A stretch of 64,000 nt of DNA from Actinomycetales bacterium. Its GTDB lineage: Bacteria > Actinomycetota > Actinomycetes > S36-B12 > UBA5976. Under the pieces are notes generated by a model. It saw only the letters and a program-made list of their open reading frames with translations. It was not told the DNA's origin and made no database searches. The stretch spans positions 164,344 through 228,343 of the forward strand of contig JAGWXT010000003.1 of NCBI GenBank assembly GCA_018969715.1. The letters run 5' to 3'. Position 1 is the stretch's first letter, and each line of letters begins with the position of its first letter. Below are positions 1-9,468 of this stretch, piece after piece. The position numbers were made by a program, and so were the translations under genes.

Positions 1-741
1 CTGGCTGGTGACGGCCTGCGTCTTGGAGATCTTCTTCGACTCGAGTCGATCGCGCTCGAGCATGTTCATGAAGTCCATGTTGCCGCCCACGTTCAACTGC
101 ATCGTCCGGTCGAGGGTGACCCCCCGATCCTCGAACAGCTTGGCGAGCACGCGGTGGGTGATCGTCGCGCCGACCTGGCTCTTGATGTCATCACCGACGA
201 TCGGCACCCCGGCGGCGGTGAATCGGGCCGCCCACTCCGGATCGCTGGCGATGAACACCGGAAGCGCGTTGATGAACGCCACCCCGGCATCGAGTGCGCA
301 CTGTGCGTAGTACTCCGCTGCCGCCTGCGAGCCCACCGGCAGGTAGCACACGAGGACGTCCACCTTCGCCTCCCGCAGGGCGCTCACGACGTCGACTGGC
401 TCGACACCGGACTCCTCGACCATGTCCCGGTAGTAGCGGCCCAGGCCATCCAGTGTGGGTCCCCGCTGCACCGTCACCCCGGTCGGGGCGACATCGGCGA
501 ACCGGATGGTGTTGTTCTCGCTGGCCCAGATGGCATCCGCCAGGTCGACCCCCACCTTCTTCCCGTCAACATCGAAGGCGGCGACGAACTCGACATCGCC
601 GACGTGATAGCGACCCAGTCGCGGATTCATCAGACCGGGGATCGCGGTGTCATCGGGTGCCTGCCGGTAGTAGGTGACGCCTTGGACGAGGGAGTTGGCG
701 CAGTTGCCGATTCCCACGAGGGCGGTGCGAATAGTGGACAT
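1..741 (-). CDS. ino1: myo-inositol-1-phosphate synthase, 3' part outside window
   Basis: Converts glucose-6-phosphate to inositol-3-phosphate with NAD, the first step towards phosphatidylinositol and mycothiol in actinobacteria; cytosolic. The frame is open from the ATG at 739-741 to the window edge, giving the first 247 residues (family about 360). Visible family signatures are the N-terminal dinucleotide-binding stretch [16 protein letters not shown], the [19 protein letters not shown] segment, and [15 protein letters not shown] near residue 200. The start codon overlaps the stop of the upstream padR gene as TGATG, so translation is probably coupled and the PadR protein is the likely regulator (inference). 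Identification is firm. Only the C-terminal third is unseen. Confidence 0.95.
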   Translation of the reverse strand, partial: MSTIRTALVGIGNCANSLVQGVTYYRQAPDDTAIPGLMNPRLGRYHVGDVEFVAAFDVDGKKVGVDLADAIWASENNTIRFADVAPTGVTVQRGPTLDGLGRYYRDMVEESGVEPVDVVSALREAKVDVLVCYLPVGSQAAAEYYAQCALDAGVAFINALPVFIASDPEWAARFTAAGVPIVGDDIKSQVGATITHRVLAKLFEDRGVTLDRTMQLNVGGNMDFMNMLERDRLESKKISKTQAVTSQ

Positions 742-1277
742 CAGGTGGTTCCTTCCGCGGTGATGAGGGTGTCAAGCCAGTGGACTTCCTGCTTGACGCT
801 GGCGAGCGTGTGCTGCTGGAGGGCGGTGGCATAGGGGTCGTCGAGTGGGCGCTCCGGCGCCCGCTCGAGGACGGCGAGGCGTCGGCGCAGCCGTTCCCGG
901 CGGCCGTTGAGGATGCGCAGCCGGAGTTGGCGGGAGGTGCGGGAGAGCATGGCGACCCGGATGCGGAAGAGGTCGTCGTCCCATTCCTCGGACTCGCCGT
1001 CATCGAGAAGGCCGAGCAGCCGCTCGGAGCCGGCCTCGGTGAGCTCGTAGGTGATGCGGGCCCGTCGGGTGTGCGGGGGGCCGGCCTGGGCCTGGTCAGC
1101 CGTGGCGAGCAGGCCGGCGTTCACCAGTCGGCGCAGCTCGGGGTAGAGCGAGCCGTAGGAGATGGCACGGAAGGGGCCGAGGAGGCCGTCCAGGCGTTTG
1201 CGCAGTTCGTAGCCATGCTGGGGCCGCTCCTGCAAGAGACCGAGAATGGCGATCTCGAGTCCGGGGGAGCGAGGCAC
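741..1277 (-). CDS. PadR-family transcriptional regulator
   Basis: A DNA-binding repressor of 178 residues. The N-terminal winged helix (about residues 5-80) contains [22 protein letters not shown] and then [18 protein letters not shown], the classic PadR pattern in which a glycine-tyrosine pair and a YPxLxxLxxxGLL recognition wing follow each other. The C-terminal half is helical and charged, as in the dimerisation domain. It starts with GTG at 1277, six bases after a TACATT -10 element, so the mRNA is probably leaderless. Its stop overlaps the ino1 start, so the two form one unit. This regulator beside inositol synthase is a recurrent actinobacterial pairing (family knowledge); its ligand is unknown. 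Confidence 0.9.
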   Translation of the reverse strand: MPRSPGLEIAILGLLQERPQHGYELRKRLDGLLGPFRAISYGSLYPELRRLVNAGLLATADQAQAGPPHTRRARITYELTEAGSERLLGLLDDGESEEWDDDLFRIRVAMLSRTSRQLRLRILNGRRERLRRRLAVLERAPERPLDDPYATALQQHTLASVKQEVHWLDTLITAEGTT

Positions 1278-1283
1278 GGGGTC

Positions 1284-1289
1284 AATGTA
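1284..1289 (-). promoter_or_regulatory. -10 element for padR-ino1, leaderless
   Basis: TACATT on the minus strand, 6 bases before the GTG at 1277. No Shine-Dalgarno sequence separates them. Confidence 0.6.
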
Positions 1290-1380
1290 TCAGGCCGCTA
1301 TATCGACCCGCTACGTTGGACTGTCTGGGATGCCGGCGGTTGGCGGTGCTGCTGGCTTGGCGGCCGCCGCTGCATCTCCC

Positions 1381-2445
1381 TTACGGCGCTGCCAGCTCGG
1401 CGGCCACCTGCTCGGCGATCTGGGCGGTATTGAGGGCGGCTCCCTTGCGGAGGTTGTCCCCGCAGACGAACAACTCCAAGGCCTGCGGGTTGTCGAGGCT
1501 CCCACGGATCCGACCCACCCAGGTCGGATCGGTGCCGACGGCGCGGGCCGGGGTGGGAAAGTCCAGTGCGGCCGGGTTGTCGACCACTCGCACTCCCGGG
1601 GCGTCGACGAGCACCGTCCGCGCCCGATCTGCGGTGACCGCACTGGCGAACTGCGCGTGGACGACGAGGCTGTGGGTGGTCACGACCGGCACCCGCACAC
1701 ACGTCGCCGACACCGGCAGGTCAGGCAGGTCGAGGATCTTGCGGGACTCATTGCGGACCTTCAACTCCTCACTGGTGTAGCCATCGTGTCGCAGCGACCC
1801 CGCCCACGGCAGCACGTTCAGTGCCAGCGGTCCGGGGAAGGGCCCGCCGCTCGCCCCGGCGTCGACCAAGGCGGCCTCGATGTCCCCCGCCCGCTCCCCG
1901 GCCGTGGTCCCGGCGACCGCGGCGAGCTGGGCTCGCAGGGCGGCCACTCCCTCGGCCCCGGCGCCACTGGCCGCCTGGTACGAGGCCACCACCAGCCCGG
2001 TGAGCCCGAAGACGCGGTGGAGGGCGCCGACGACGACGATCATCGACAGCGTCGTGCAGTTGGGGTTGGCGATGATGCCGCGGGGACGCACGCGGGCGGC
2101 CTGGGGGTTGACCTCCGGCACCACCAGGGGGACGTCGGGTTCCATCCGGAAGGCGGCCGAGTTGTCCACCGCCACCGCTCCGCGGGCCGCCGCCACCGGT
2201 GCCCACTGGGCGCTCACCTCATCGGGCACGTCGAACATCGCGACGTCCACGCCGTCGAAGACCTCCGGGCTGAGGGCCAGCACGCTCAGCCGCTTGCCCC
2301 GCACCGTGAGCACCCGACCGGCGCTGCGCGGTGAGGCGATCAACCGGATCTCACCCCAGATATCGGGACGGGTGTCCAGCAGCTCGAGCATGACCGAGCC
2401 AACCGCGCCGGTGGCTCCGACCACCGCCAGCGTCGGGCGGCTCAC
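1381..2445 (-). CDS. asd: aspartate-semialdehyde dehydrogenase
   Basis: Reduces aspartyl phosphate to aspartate semialdehyde with NADPH, feeding lysine, diaminopimelate, threonine and methionine synthesis. The product is 354 residues. The N-terminal Rossmann motif [12 protein letters not shown] lies at residues 9-20. The catalytic cysteine is C130 in IIANPNCTT, and a substrate-binding segment with [13 protein letters not shown] follows. The GTG start at 2445 overlaps the stop of aspartokinase as GTGA, so the pair lysC-asd is translationally coupled, the standard actinobacterial order. Length and motifs are ordinary. Confidence 0.95.
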   Translation of the reverse strand: MSRPTLAVVGATGAVGSVMLELLDTRPDIWGEIRLIASPRSAGRVLTVRGKRLSVLALSPEVFDGVDVAMFDVPDEVSAQWAPVAAARGAVAVDNSAAFRMEPDVPLVVPEVNPQAARVRPRGIIANPNCTTLSMIVVVGALHRVFGLTGLVVASYQAASGAGAEGVAALRAQLAAVAGTTAGERAGDIEAALVDAGASGGPFPGPLALNVLPWAGSLRHDGYTSEELKVRNESRKILDLPDLPVSATCVRVPVVTTHSLVVHAQFASAVTADRARTVLVDAPGVRVVDNPAALDFPTPARAVGTDPTWVGRIRGSLDNPQALELFVCGDNLRKGAALNTAQIAEQVAAELAAP

Positions 2446-3701
2446 CGGCCCGTTCCGGCGTAAACGACCGCCTCCTCCGGGCTGTCCAGTCCAAACGAGG
2501 TGTGCAGGGCGCGGACGGCAGTGGGCGCATCGACGGCCCGCACGATCACCGAGATGCGGATCTCAGAGGTGGAGATCATCTCGACGTTCACCCCTGCCCC
2601 CGCCAGCGCGGAGAAGAACTGGGCCGACACCCCCGGATGGGAGCGCATCCCGGCGCCGACCAGCGAGACCTTCGCGATCTCATCGTCGACCAGCAGGGAG
2701 GCGAAGCCGATCGCCTCGCGTCGCTCCGACAGCGCGGCCCGCGCCGCGGCGACCGCGTTCTTCGGCAGGGTGAAGGTGATGTCGGTGGTCTGACCGCTTC
2801 CGGAACTGACGTTCTGGACGATCATGTCGATGTTGACGCCCGCCTCGGCGACCGCGGTGAAGATGGCTGCCGCCTCCCCGGGCTTGTCCGGCACTGCGGT
2901 CACGACGATCTTCGCATCGCCCAGGTCGTGGGCGATGCCGGTGATGATCGGCTGCTCCATCTCATCCCTCTGCTCGGTGACCCAGGAGCCTGTCCGGGTG
3001 CTGAACGAAGACCGTACATGGATCGGCACACCGGCGCGGCGGGCGTACTCGACGCACCGAAGGTGGAGGACCTTCGCGCCGCTCGCGGCGAGCTCGAGCA
3101 TCTCCTCGTAGCCGAGGCGGGCGACCTGTCGTGCCCGCGGGACCAGCCGCGGATCGGCCGTGAACACGCCATCGACATCGGTATAGATCTCGCAGACATC
3201 GGCTCGCAGGGCGGCGGCAAGCGCGACGGCCGTCGTATCGGAGCCCCCTCGCCCAAGGGTGGTGATGTCCTTCGTGTCCGGACTGATCCCCTGGAAGCCC
3301 GCGACGATCGGGATCGCCCCCTCGGCCAGCGCCGACTCGATCCGTCCCGGGGTGACGTCGATGATCCGCGCCCGTCCATGAGCACTGTCGGTGAGCACCC
3401 CGGCCTGCGAGCCGGTGTACGAGCGGGCCTGCTCGCCGAGATCGCTGATCGCCATCGCGAGCAGGGCCATCGCGATGCGCTCACCAGCGGTGAGCAGCAT
3501 GTCGAGCTCGCGACCGGGCGGTGCCGGGCTCACCTGCTCGGCGAGGGCAATGAGGTCATCGGTGGTGTCGCCCATGGCCGAGACCACGACCACAACATCG
3601 TCACCTGAGCGCTTGGCCGCGACGATCCGGCTGGCGACGGTTCGGATGCGTTCGGCGTCGGCAACAGATGAACCACCGAACTTCTGGACGAGCAGCGCCA
3701 C
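2442..3701 (-). CDS. lysC: aspartokinase
   Basis: Phosphorylates aspartate, the entry to the aspartate amino-acid family, and is normally feedback-controlled through C-terminal ACT domains. I place the start at the GTG at 3701 (419 residues, protein beginning [12 protein letters not shown]), because homologues begin with this segment and a TAGGGT -10 lies 8 bases upstream. The upstream-extended open frame would add 25 unlikely residues. The kinase domain covers about residues 1-245, with [17 protein letters not shown] and [13 protein letters not shown]. Two ACT domains cover about 260-405. An internal ATG at 2960, just before the ACT region, sits where the beta subunit of two-product actinobacterial aspartokinases starts, so a second shorter product is possible (inference). 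Confidence 0.94.
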   Translation of the reverse strand: MALLVQKFGGSSVADAERIRTVASRIVAAKRSGDDVVVVVSAMGDTTDDLIALAEQVSPAPPGRELDMLLTAGERIAMALLAMAISDLGEQARSYTGSQAGVLTDSAHGRARIIDVTPGRIESALAEGAIPIVAGFQGISPDTKDITTLGRGGSDTTAVALAAALRADVCEIYTDVDGVFTADPRLVPRARQVARLGYEEMLELAASGAKVLHLRCVEYARRAGVPIHVRSSFSTRTGSWVTEQRDEMEQPIITGIAHDLGDAKIVVTAVPDKPGEAAAIFTAVAEAGVNIDMIVQNVSSGSGQTTDITFTLPKNAVAAARAALSERREAIGFASLLVDDEIAKVSLVGAGMRSHPGVSAQFFSALAGAGVNVEMISTSEIRISVIVRAVDAPTAVRALHTSFGLDSPEEAVVYAGTGR

Positions 3702-3709
3702 GAACCGCA

Positions 3710-3715
3710 ACCCTA
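3710..3715 (-). promoter_or_regulatory. -10 element for lysC-asd, leaderless
   Basis: TAGGGT on the minus strand, 8 bases before the GTG at 3701. It faces away from the flippase promoter at 3837, so 3702-3850 is a divergent promoter region. Confidence 0.55.
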
Positions 3716-3836
3716 GCCCGTACCGCAGGCCACCGAAGTCTGGTCGCGGGTGGCAGTCGGCGGGGTGAGGGGTCATGGGTGGCGGCGGTGCCGCGGGGTC
3801 ACGAGTCGCGGGTGGCGGCGGCGCAGTGCGGTCGGC

Positions 3837-3842
3837 TAGCGT
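3837..3842 (+). promoter_or_regulatory. -10 element for flippase gene, leaderless
   Basis: TAGCGT, 8 bases before the GTG at 3851. Confidence 0.55.
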
Positions 3843-3850
3843 CAGCGCCC

Positions 3851-5125
3851 GTGGTTGGACAGCGCATCCTCGGACGGGCCGGGCCGCTGGCGCCGCTCGC
3901 CGCCGGGCTGTTCGTCGTCGCCGCGGGGATGGCGGTTGCCCAGGTCCTCTCCTACGCCCTCAGTCTCATCGCCGCCCGAATCCTCCAGCCCAGTGATTTC
4001 GGCGCCTTCTCGGCGCTGCTGGGTGTCTTCATGATCGGGGGGACTGTCGCCCTCGGGGTCCAGGCCGTCGCCGCCCGCCGGATCGCCGCGGGTGCCGCCG
4101 CTGCCGGTGCGGGGGCGGGCGCCCATCTGGTGCGGTCCGGGCAGGTGCTCGCCGCACTCACCGGTGTTGTGTGCCTGCTGATCAGCATTCCCCTTGCCTG
4201 GCTGCTCAGCCTGCCACTGCTCGCAACGATGCTCGTCGGCCTCTCACTGGGGGTGTGGACATACGGGTACGTCCTGATCGGCATCGCACAGGGCCGTCAG
4301 CACCACCGGCAGACAGCCCTGGCCCTGCTCCTCATCGGCGGTGGCCGCGCCCTCGGGGGCCTGATCGCGGTGCTGCTCGTGCCGAGTGTGACGTCGATCG
4401 CCCTGGGCCTCCTGCTGGGAATCACCGGGGGGGTGATCGCAACGTGGCTGATCGTGCATCGCGGACTGGGCGCCCCCGATCCGACCGCCCGCGCCATGCT
4501 CACCCAGACCGCGCACGCCTCCCACAACCTGCTGGCGCTCTACGCCTTGACGAACCTCGATGTGCTGCTCGCAAGAATCGTGCTCACGCCCGCCGAGAGC
4601 GGCCTGTACGGGGTTGGGGTGCTCATGGCGAAGATCGCCTTCTTCATCCCCAGTTCCATCCTCATCGTGTTCTACCCGCGCATGGCCGGACCCCAGCGCC
4701 AGCGGATCGTGCTCGCCTCGGCCGTGCTCACCCTCGGTATCGGCGCCGTCCTCACCGCCGTGGTCGCCATCGAGGGGGGACTCGCGGCGGGCTTCCTCGG
4801 CGGGCCTCAGTACACCGATATCAGTAGTTGGCTGTGGCTTTTCAGCCTCGCCGGGACGATGTTCGCCGTTGTCCAGGTCGCTGTCTATGCGCGCCTGGCG
4901 ATCCGCGATGAGAAGGCCGTCTACGTGGTCTGGACGGCCGTGGCCGTCCTCGCCGTCGCGGCCCTGACCCTTGCCCGGGACGCCCCGGTGGTCCTTGTCG
5001 TGTGCGTCAACAGCGTCGCCCTCGCCCTCACAGTGGCGCTGGCGCTGCTCTCACTGCGGCGCTCCCGCCGGGAGGGTGAGGTGCGGGGTGACCTCGCGGC
5101 GGAGGGTGCGCCACCCCTCGCCTGA
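3851..5125 (+). CDS. polysaccharide flippase, Wzx/MATE-like
   Basis: A membrane protein of 424 residues with about twelve hydrophobic helices, resembling oligosaccharide flippases (PST/MVF fold) that move lipid-linked sugar units across the membrane. The typical N-terminal pattern of the family is visible at about residues 20-50: a hydrophobic helix with [27 protein letters not shown], where the RxLxPxDFG segment marks Wzx-type proteins. The GTG at 3851 is chosen because it begins just before the first helix and follows a TAGCGT -10; the open frame extends further upstream without membrane character. The neighbours downstream are a heparinase-like lyase and glycosyltransferases, so a role in surface-glycan export is likely. 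The substrate is unknown. Its 3' end lies inside a 40-base-period tandem duplication. Confidence 0.82.
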   Translation: MVGQRILGRAGPLAPLAAGLFVVAAGMAVAQVLSYALSLIAARILQPSDFGAFSALLGVFMIGGTVALGVQAVAARRIAAGAAAAGAGAGAHLVRSGQVLAALTGVVCLLISIPLAWLLSLPLLATMLVGLSLGVWTYGYVLIGIAQGRQHHRQTALALLLIGGGRALGGLIAVLLVPSVTSIALGLLLGITGGVIATWLIVHRGLGAPDPTARAMLTQTAHASHNLLALYALTNLDVLLARIVLTPAESGLYGVGVLMAKIAFFIPSSILIVFYPRMAGPQRQRIVLASAVLTLGIGAVLTAVVAIEGGLAAGFLGGPQYTDISSWLWLFSLAGTMFAVVQVAVYARLAIRDEKAVYVVWTAVAVLAVAALTLARDAPVVLVVCVNSVALALTVALALLSLRRSRREGEVRGDLAAEGAPPLA

Positions 5126-5186
5126 GCCCGCCCGCCACAGCCACCCCTGGCCACCCCTCGCCTGAGCCCGCCCGCCACAGCCACCC
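5111..5186 (+). repeat. tandem duplication over the flippase 3' end
   Basis: A 36-base segment at 5111-5146 recurs at 5151-5186 (period 40). The first copy contains the last codons and stop of the flippase gene. The second lies in the intergenic space and is followed by further CCACCACCAC runs up to about 5210. Confidence 0.9.
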
Positions 5187-5282
5187 GCCACCACCACCCG
5201 CCACCACCACCCTCGCCGGCGCGCCAAGCAATGAGGCACACGATAACTCTCGTGGCGCATGGGATCCATGGGATGAATGTGG

Positions 5283-5288
5283 CACAAT
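5283..5288 (+). promoter_or_regulatory. -10-like element for heparinase gene
   Basis: CACAAT, 6 bases before the GTG at 5295. It is weaker than the other -10 boxes here but has the same geometry. Confidence 0.4.
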
Positions 5289-5294
5289 GGGAGT

Positions 5295-7079
5295 GTGCGT
5301 CGTCAGTTGGGTGGACGGGCTCGCGCCTGCGGCCTCTCCATTGCCCTCTCCCTCGCCATGGTCGGCGGTCCCGTTGCATCAGCGTCGGCCCAGGCTTCAC
5401 CGCCGGCCCCGCGGAGCGTCTCGACCTCTCCGACCAAGGCCACCGGCCAGGGCGACCCCGCGCCGCTCGCCCTGCCGCCAACCGACTCCGAAATCCGCCA
5501 GAACACGCCACCGGCCTGCCGTGGCTACTCCAGCATGGGCTCAGTGGCCAACTGGCGCAGCGGCGTCGTCACCGATCCGGTCTCCAAGGACACCTTTCCC
5601 GTCGGCAAGTCCGATATCGACTGGACGGTGGATCCCAACCGCTCACCGAGCTGGCTGATCCAGTTCCACGGACTTGCGTGGGTCCGCGGGCTGCTCGACC
5701 ACTTCCGGATGACCGGGGACGCCGTCTCCTTCCAACAGGCCCTCGCCGTCCTGCGTGACCATGCCCGCGACAACCGCCCCGGTGCGCCCACACACCGATC
5801 GGCATGGACCGACCACGCCGTCTCCCTGCGACTGACGACGTACGCCTGCTTTGCTGCGGTTGCCCCGGTCCCCGCCGATCTGCTGCCGGTCTTCGAGCAG
5901 GCGGCAGCGTGGCAGCTGACGCCCCGCAACTACCGTGCACGCCACAATCACGGACTGATGCAGAACATCAGCCTCGTCCGCCTCGGGTGCGAGGTCGGCC
6001 GTCTGGACTGGATTGACGGAGCCTGGTCGCGCATGGCCAGCGACCTGCGGGCCGCGGTGGACGATCAGGGGGCGAACAACGAGCAGTCCTCGTGGTACGC
6101 ACTGTTCAATGTCACGCAGTGGGAGCTGGGCTTGGCGTCGGTGGCCGACTGCGGCACCATGTTCGCCAAGACCCCCACCGCCCGCGAGGTCATCGCCCGG
6201 GTCGGCCAGCTCCACGGGTTCGTCCAGCACCTCACCCAACCGGATGGCCTGCTGGCGGTCATCGGCGACACGACTGCTGACAAGGCTGGTCTGCTCGACC
6301 GCACCGACCTACCGCTGGGTTCGCTCTACCGGGCCGGATATGCCACCGGTCGCTCAGCCTGGGGGGACCCGAAGGCCATGCACTGGACTCTCCGGTTCGG
6401 TCCGGCCCGCGACAAGCATGGCCATGAGGACCACATGTCGGTGACCTACTACGTCGATGGCGGTCGCGTGCTGACCGAAGGTGGCCACGCGGGCTACGAC
6501 CAGGGGGCTGACCGCGACTACATCCGCTCCCCGCTTGCACACAACGCGCCGATCGTGCCGGGCAAGCGGTTCCGGCCGGGGGTGGTCACCCCCCTGCTCA
6601 ACCACACCACCACCCCGGAGCGCACCCTGGTGACGGTGAAGGACGATGCCTACGGCACCTCGCGCAGCCGGTCGCTGGTGGCGGCCACCCGGGAGCGGAT
6701 GCTCGCCACCTTCGACCGCGGCGGGGGCGGGCCCGTCATCACGCCGTGGCTGGTTGACCCAGCACTCACCGCGACGGTGGTCGCACCCGGCAAGGTCCTC
6801 CTCACCGGACCCCGCACCGCAACCCTGTCCTTCTTCGACGCCGCCAGCTGTGCACCGCTTACGGCTGCGGTGGAGTCGGGGACGATCGGGATGGGCTGGC
6901 GAGACTACCGGCCGACGAACCGGGTGACGGTCCGCTCCCGGGGCACGGTGACCGTCGTCAGCCCAGGCGACGCGACCGCCACCTGCACCCGCTCCGGCGG
7001 ATCCGCCCTGATCAGCGTCACAACTGGCCCCAGCAGCGTCGTCTTCACCGCGCAGGACAACGGCATCCTGCGCGGGTGA
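5295..7079 (+). CDS. secreted heparinase II/III-like polysaccharide lyase
   Basis: About 594 residues. The N-terminus has arginines and a hydrophobic stretch ending in ASASAQA, a Sec signal peptide with probable cleavage near residue 34. An alpha-helical barrel (about 80-330) contains HGLAWVRGLL and RARHNHGLMQNISL. The following beta domain has KHGHEDHMSVTYYVDGGRVLTEGG and SPLAHNAPIV, the histidine-containing signature of heparinase II/III-like proteins. It probably cleaves uronate-containing exported glycan by beta-elimination (family inference). The GTG at 5295 is preferred because a CACAAT -10-like box lies 6 bases upstream; an ATG at 5277 would add six residues. Its stop overlaps the next glycosyltransferase start as GTGA, tying it to surface-polysaccharide synthesis. 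Confidence 0.82.
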   Translation: MRRQLGGRARACGLSIALSLAMVGGPVASASAQASPPAPRSVSTSPTKATGQGDPAPLALPPTDSEIRQNTPPACRGYSSMGSVANWRSGVVTDPVSKDTFPVGKSDIDWTVDPNRSPSWLIQFHGLAWVRGLLDHFRMTGDAVSFQQALAVLRDHARDNRPGAPTHRSAWTDHAVSLRLTTYACFAAVAPVPADLLPVFEQAAAWQLTPRNYRARHNHGLMQNISLVRLGCEVGRLDWIDGAWSRMASDLRAAVDDQGANNEQSSWYALFNVTQWELGLASVADCGTMFAKTPTAREVIARVGQLHGFVQHLTQPDGLLAVIGDTTADKAGLLDRTDLPLGSLYRAGYATGRSAWGDPKAMHWTLRFGPARDKHGHEDHMSVTYYVDGGRVLTEGGHAGYDQGADRDYIRSPLAHNAPIVPGKRFRPGVVTPLLNHTTTPERTLVTVKDDAYGTSRSRSLVAATRERMLATFDRGGGGPVITPWLVDPALTATVVAPGKVLLTGPRTATLSFFDAASCAPLTAAVESGTIGMGWRDYRPTNRVTVRSRGTVTVVSPGDATATCTRSGGSALISVTTGPSSVVFTAQDNGILRG

Positions 7080-8458
7080 GCACCCCTCCGCGCGTCCTCG
7101 TCATCACCCCCGACCGGGTCGGTCCGGCCATTGCCGGTCCCGCAATCCGCGCACTTGAGATTGCCCGGCACCTCTCCGCCCAGCAGCCATGCCGGCTCGT
7201 CTCAACCCACGAGGACTCGCAACCGGCCGACCTTGGGGTCGACCATGGCGTGTGCGACATCACGGCACTGAAGCAGGAGGTTGCCGCTGCCGACGTCGTC
7301 ATCGTCCAGGGGGCAACGCTGGCCATGCACCCGTGGATCGGTGAGCGCGATGTCGTCGTCATCGCCGATATGTACGACCCCCTTCACCTGGAGGTGCTGG
7401 AGACGACCGCCGAGGAACCGGTGCGGCTGCGGCAGGCGGGGCTGCTCGCAACCGTCCATGCCCTCAACTGCCAGTTGTGGCGGGCCGACCTGATCCTGTG
7501 TGCCTCCGCCCGGCAGCGAGACCTGTGGATCGGCCAGCTGCTGAGCGTCGGGCGAATCACCCCGGTTCTCTATGACGCCGACCCGACGCTCGCCAGCTTG
7601 ATGCGAATCGTCCCCTTCGGACTGTCCGACACTCCACCCGGACCGGAGCGGGCGGTGCGGGACGTCATCCCCGGCATCGGCCGCGATGACCTGGTGATCG
7701 TGTGGGGTGGTGGCGTCTACAACTGGTTCGACCCGCTCAGCCTGATCGAGGCGGTAGCCGAGGTTCGGGTGGACATTCCCGAGGTCCGGCTGCTGTTCAT
7801 GGGGGTTGGTCATCCCAATCCCGACGTCCCCGCGATGTCGATGGTCACCCGGGTGCGCGAACTATCGGATGAGCGTGGCCTCACCGGCCGGCATGTCATG
7901 TTCAACGAGTCCTGGGTTCCCTACTCCCAGCGGCATGCGATCCTCGCCGACTGCGATATCGGGGCGACGACGCACTTCGCGCACCTCGAGACCGAATTCG
8001 CCTACCGCACGCGGGTACTGGACTACCTATGGGCCGGACTGCCCGTCCTCGCCACCCGGGGTGACGTCCTCGCCGGCCTCGTTGGCGAGGAAGGTCTCGG
8101 CCGCGTCGTCGAGCCTGGTGACGTCGCCGGGATCGCAGCGGCGATCCGAGAGCTTGCCGACCCCGCGGTGCGGATGGCAGTTCGCGAGCGCATTGCCGCG
8201 TGCGCGCCCGCGCACACGTGGTCGACCGTGCTCGCCCCGCTGGCGGAGTTCACCGCCGACCCCCGCCGCGCCGCCGACGCCCACGACGCGGACTACCGTC
8301 GCCGACTGCGGCTGTACACCCATGCCGAGGGCTGGCTGAGCCCCTATCGGGATCTCCTCAGGATCCGGCAGCACTGGCGCGCTGGCGGCCCCGCTGAACT
8401 CGTTCGCGGCGTGCGCAAGCGGCTGCGCCGCATCCGGCGTGAGGTCACCTCCCGCTAG
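7076..8458 (+). CDS. glycosyltransferase, GT4-like (GT-B fold)
   Basis: A cytosolic glycosyltransferase of 460 residues. The N-terminal domain begins VLVITPDRVGPAIAGPAIRALEIARHL, the acceptor-binding half of GT-B enzymes. The C-terminal domain has VWGGGVYNWFDPLSLIEAV and, near residue 315, the donor-binding region HLETEFAYRTRVLDYLWAGLPVL, where the ExxFxxR-xDYLxAGLP pattern replaces the usual EX7E site. The GTG start overlaps the heparinase stop (GTGA), so both are co-translated. Closest known type is glycosyltransferases of actinobacterial surface-polysaccharide loci; sugar and acceptor are not predictable. Confidence 0.8.
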   Translation: MSTPPRVLVITPDRVGPAIAGPAIRALEIARHLSAQQPCRLVSTHEDSQPADLGVDHGVCDITALKQEVAAADVVIVQGATLAMHPWIGERDVVVIADMYDPLHLEVLETTAEEPVRLRQAGLLATVHALNCQLWRADLILCASARQRDLWIGQLLSVGRITPVLYDADPTLASLMRIVPFGLSDTPPGPERAVRDVIPGIGRDDLVIVWGGGVYNWFDPLSLIEAVAEVRVDIPEVRLLFMGVGHPNPDVPAMSMVTRVRELSDERGLTGRHVMFNESWVPYSQRHAILADCDIGATTHFAHLETEFAYRTRVLDYLWAGLPVLATRGDVLAGLVGEEGLGRVVEPGDVAGIAAAIRELADPAVRMAVRERIAACAPAHTWSTVLAPLAEFTADPRRAADAHDADYRRRLRLYTHAEGWLSPYRDLLRIRQHWRAGGPAELVRGVRKRLRRIRREVTSR

Positions 8459-8461
8459 TCC

Positions 8462-8486
8462 GATCCGCGGCAGAGGGCCGCGGATC
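8462..8486. terminator. hairpin between convergent genes
   Basis: A perfect 9-base stem, GATCCGCGG (8462-8470) and CCGCGGATC (8478-8486), with a 7-base loop. It lies directly after the GT4 stop and before the convergent phosphoesterase stop. There is no U-tract, as is usual in high-GC genomes. Confidence 0.6.
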
Positions 8487-8533
8487 CAGCTGACGGGGGG
8501 CGCAGAGGGCGGCGGACCCAGCCGAGGGTGGGC

Positions 8534-9430
8534 TCAGATGACGGTGAGCAGCGTTGCCTCGGGAGCGCAGAACACCCGCACCGGCGTGAAGGGGCTGGTA
8601 CCCAGGCCGGCTGAGACATGGAGCCACGACCGCTGCCCCTCCGGGGTGAGGTAGGTGCCAAGCCCCCGCGCGAGGTTGAGGGGAACATCGCAGTTGGCCA
8701 CGATCGCGGACCCGTCCGGCCAGCACACCTGACCCCCGTGGGTGTGCCCGGCGAGGATGAGCTCACAGTGCGCCTGGGTGAGGGCGTCGAGGACGCGCCG
8801 ATACGGCGCATGCGTGACGCCCAGCTGCAGGATCGCCAGTTGACCGGTCGGTGGCTGCTGCAGCATCGTGCAGTCGTCCCGGTCGATGTGCGCGTCATCG
8901 GTGCCGAAGGCGCGGACCGCGTGGCCCGCCACCTCGCACTCAACCCAGTCATTGATCGGCCACGCCCACCCCGTCTCCTGCACGCGGTCGCGCAGGTCAC
9001 GCCACGGCATCTCCGGGCCGTCGTGGGCCCGCCGACTCGGCCCCTCCGTGAGGTACCGCACGGGGTTGTGCCAATCGGGCGGAAAGTAATCATGGGAGCC
9101 GCCGACGACGATCCCGGGCACATCAAGGAACGGCGAGAGTGCCCGATAGGCGGCATCAATGGCGCCCGGGTGGCCGATGATGTCGCCCGTGACGACGACC
9201 AGGTTCGGCTGCAGTCCCCTCAGGCCTCGCAGCCACTCGGGCAGCCGCCGGTGGCTGGGGCGCAGGTGCAGATCCGATAGGTGAAGGATCCGCAGCGGCC
9301 CCACCGCCGGATCACGCAGGACCGGCACCGTCCGCTGACGCAACCGGAAGTCCCGCGTGGCAACAACCGCCATCGCCGTCGCTGCCGCACCGGTGAGCAC
9401 CCCCGCCGTGAGCCCCGAGCGCAGCCGCAT
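8534..9430 (-). CDS. membrane-anchored metallophosphoesterase
   Basis: A 298-residue calcineurin-like phosphoesterase. An N-terminal hydrophobic segment (about residues 6-24) probably anchors it with the catalytic domain outside or at the membrane. The metal-binding blocks are visible in order: LHLSDLHL, VVVTGDIIG, GSHDYF (where GNHD is usual; the histidine and aspartate are kept), and AGHTHGGQ. Substrate unknown; relatives include lipid-A and UDP-sugar pyrophosphatases as well as general phosphodiesterases. ATG at 9430, 7 bases after a CACACT box. Divergent from the GT2 gene at 9469. Confidence 0.87.
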   Translation of the reverse strand: MRLRSGLTAGVLTGAAATAMAVVATRDFRLRQRTVPVLRDPAVGPLRILHLSDLHLRPSHRRLPEWLRGLRGLQPNLVVVTGDIIGHPGAIDAAYRALSPFLDVPGIVVGGSHDYFPPDWHNPVRYLTEGPSRRAHDGPEMPWRDLRDRVQETGWAWPINDWVECEVAGHAVRAFGTDDAHIDRDDCTMLQQPPTGQLAILQLGVTHAPYRRVLDALTQAHCELILAGHTHGGQVCWPDGSAIVANCDVPLNLARGLGTYLTPEGQRSWLHVSAGLGTSPFTPVRVFCAPEATLLTVI

Positions 9431-9437
9431 ATTCGGC

Positions 9438-9443
9438 AGTGTG
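9438..9443 (-). promoter_or_regulatory. -10-like element for phosphoesterase gene
   Basis: CACACT on the minus strand, 7 bases before the ATG at 9430. Confidence 0.4.
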
Positions 9444-9455
9444 TCATGCGCTGGG

Positions 9456-9461
9456 TAGCCT
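9456..9461 (+). promoter_or_regulatory. -10 element for GT2 gene, leaderless
   Basis: TAGCCT, 7 bases before the ATG at 9469. It decides this start over an in-frame codon at 9439. Confidence 0.6.
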
Positions 9462-9468
9462 GACGGTT

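Noticed and set aside
9058..9140. GSHD in place of GNHD in the metallophosphoesterase as a loss of function
   Set aside because: The histidine and aspartate remain, and asparagine replacements by serine occur in this family, so activity is not in doubt on this basis.
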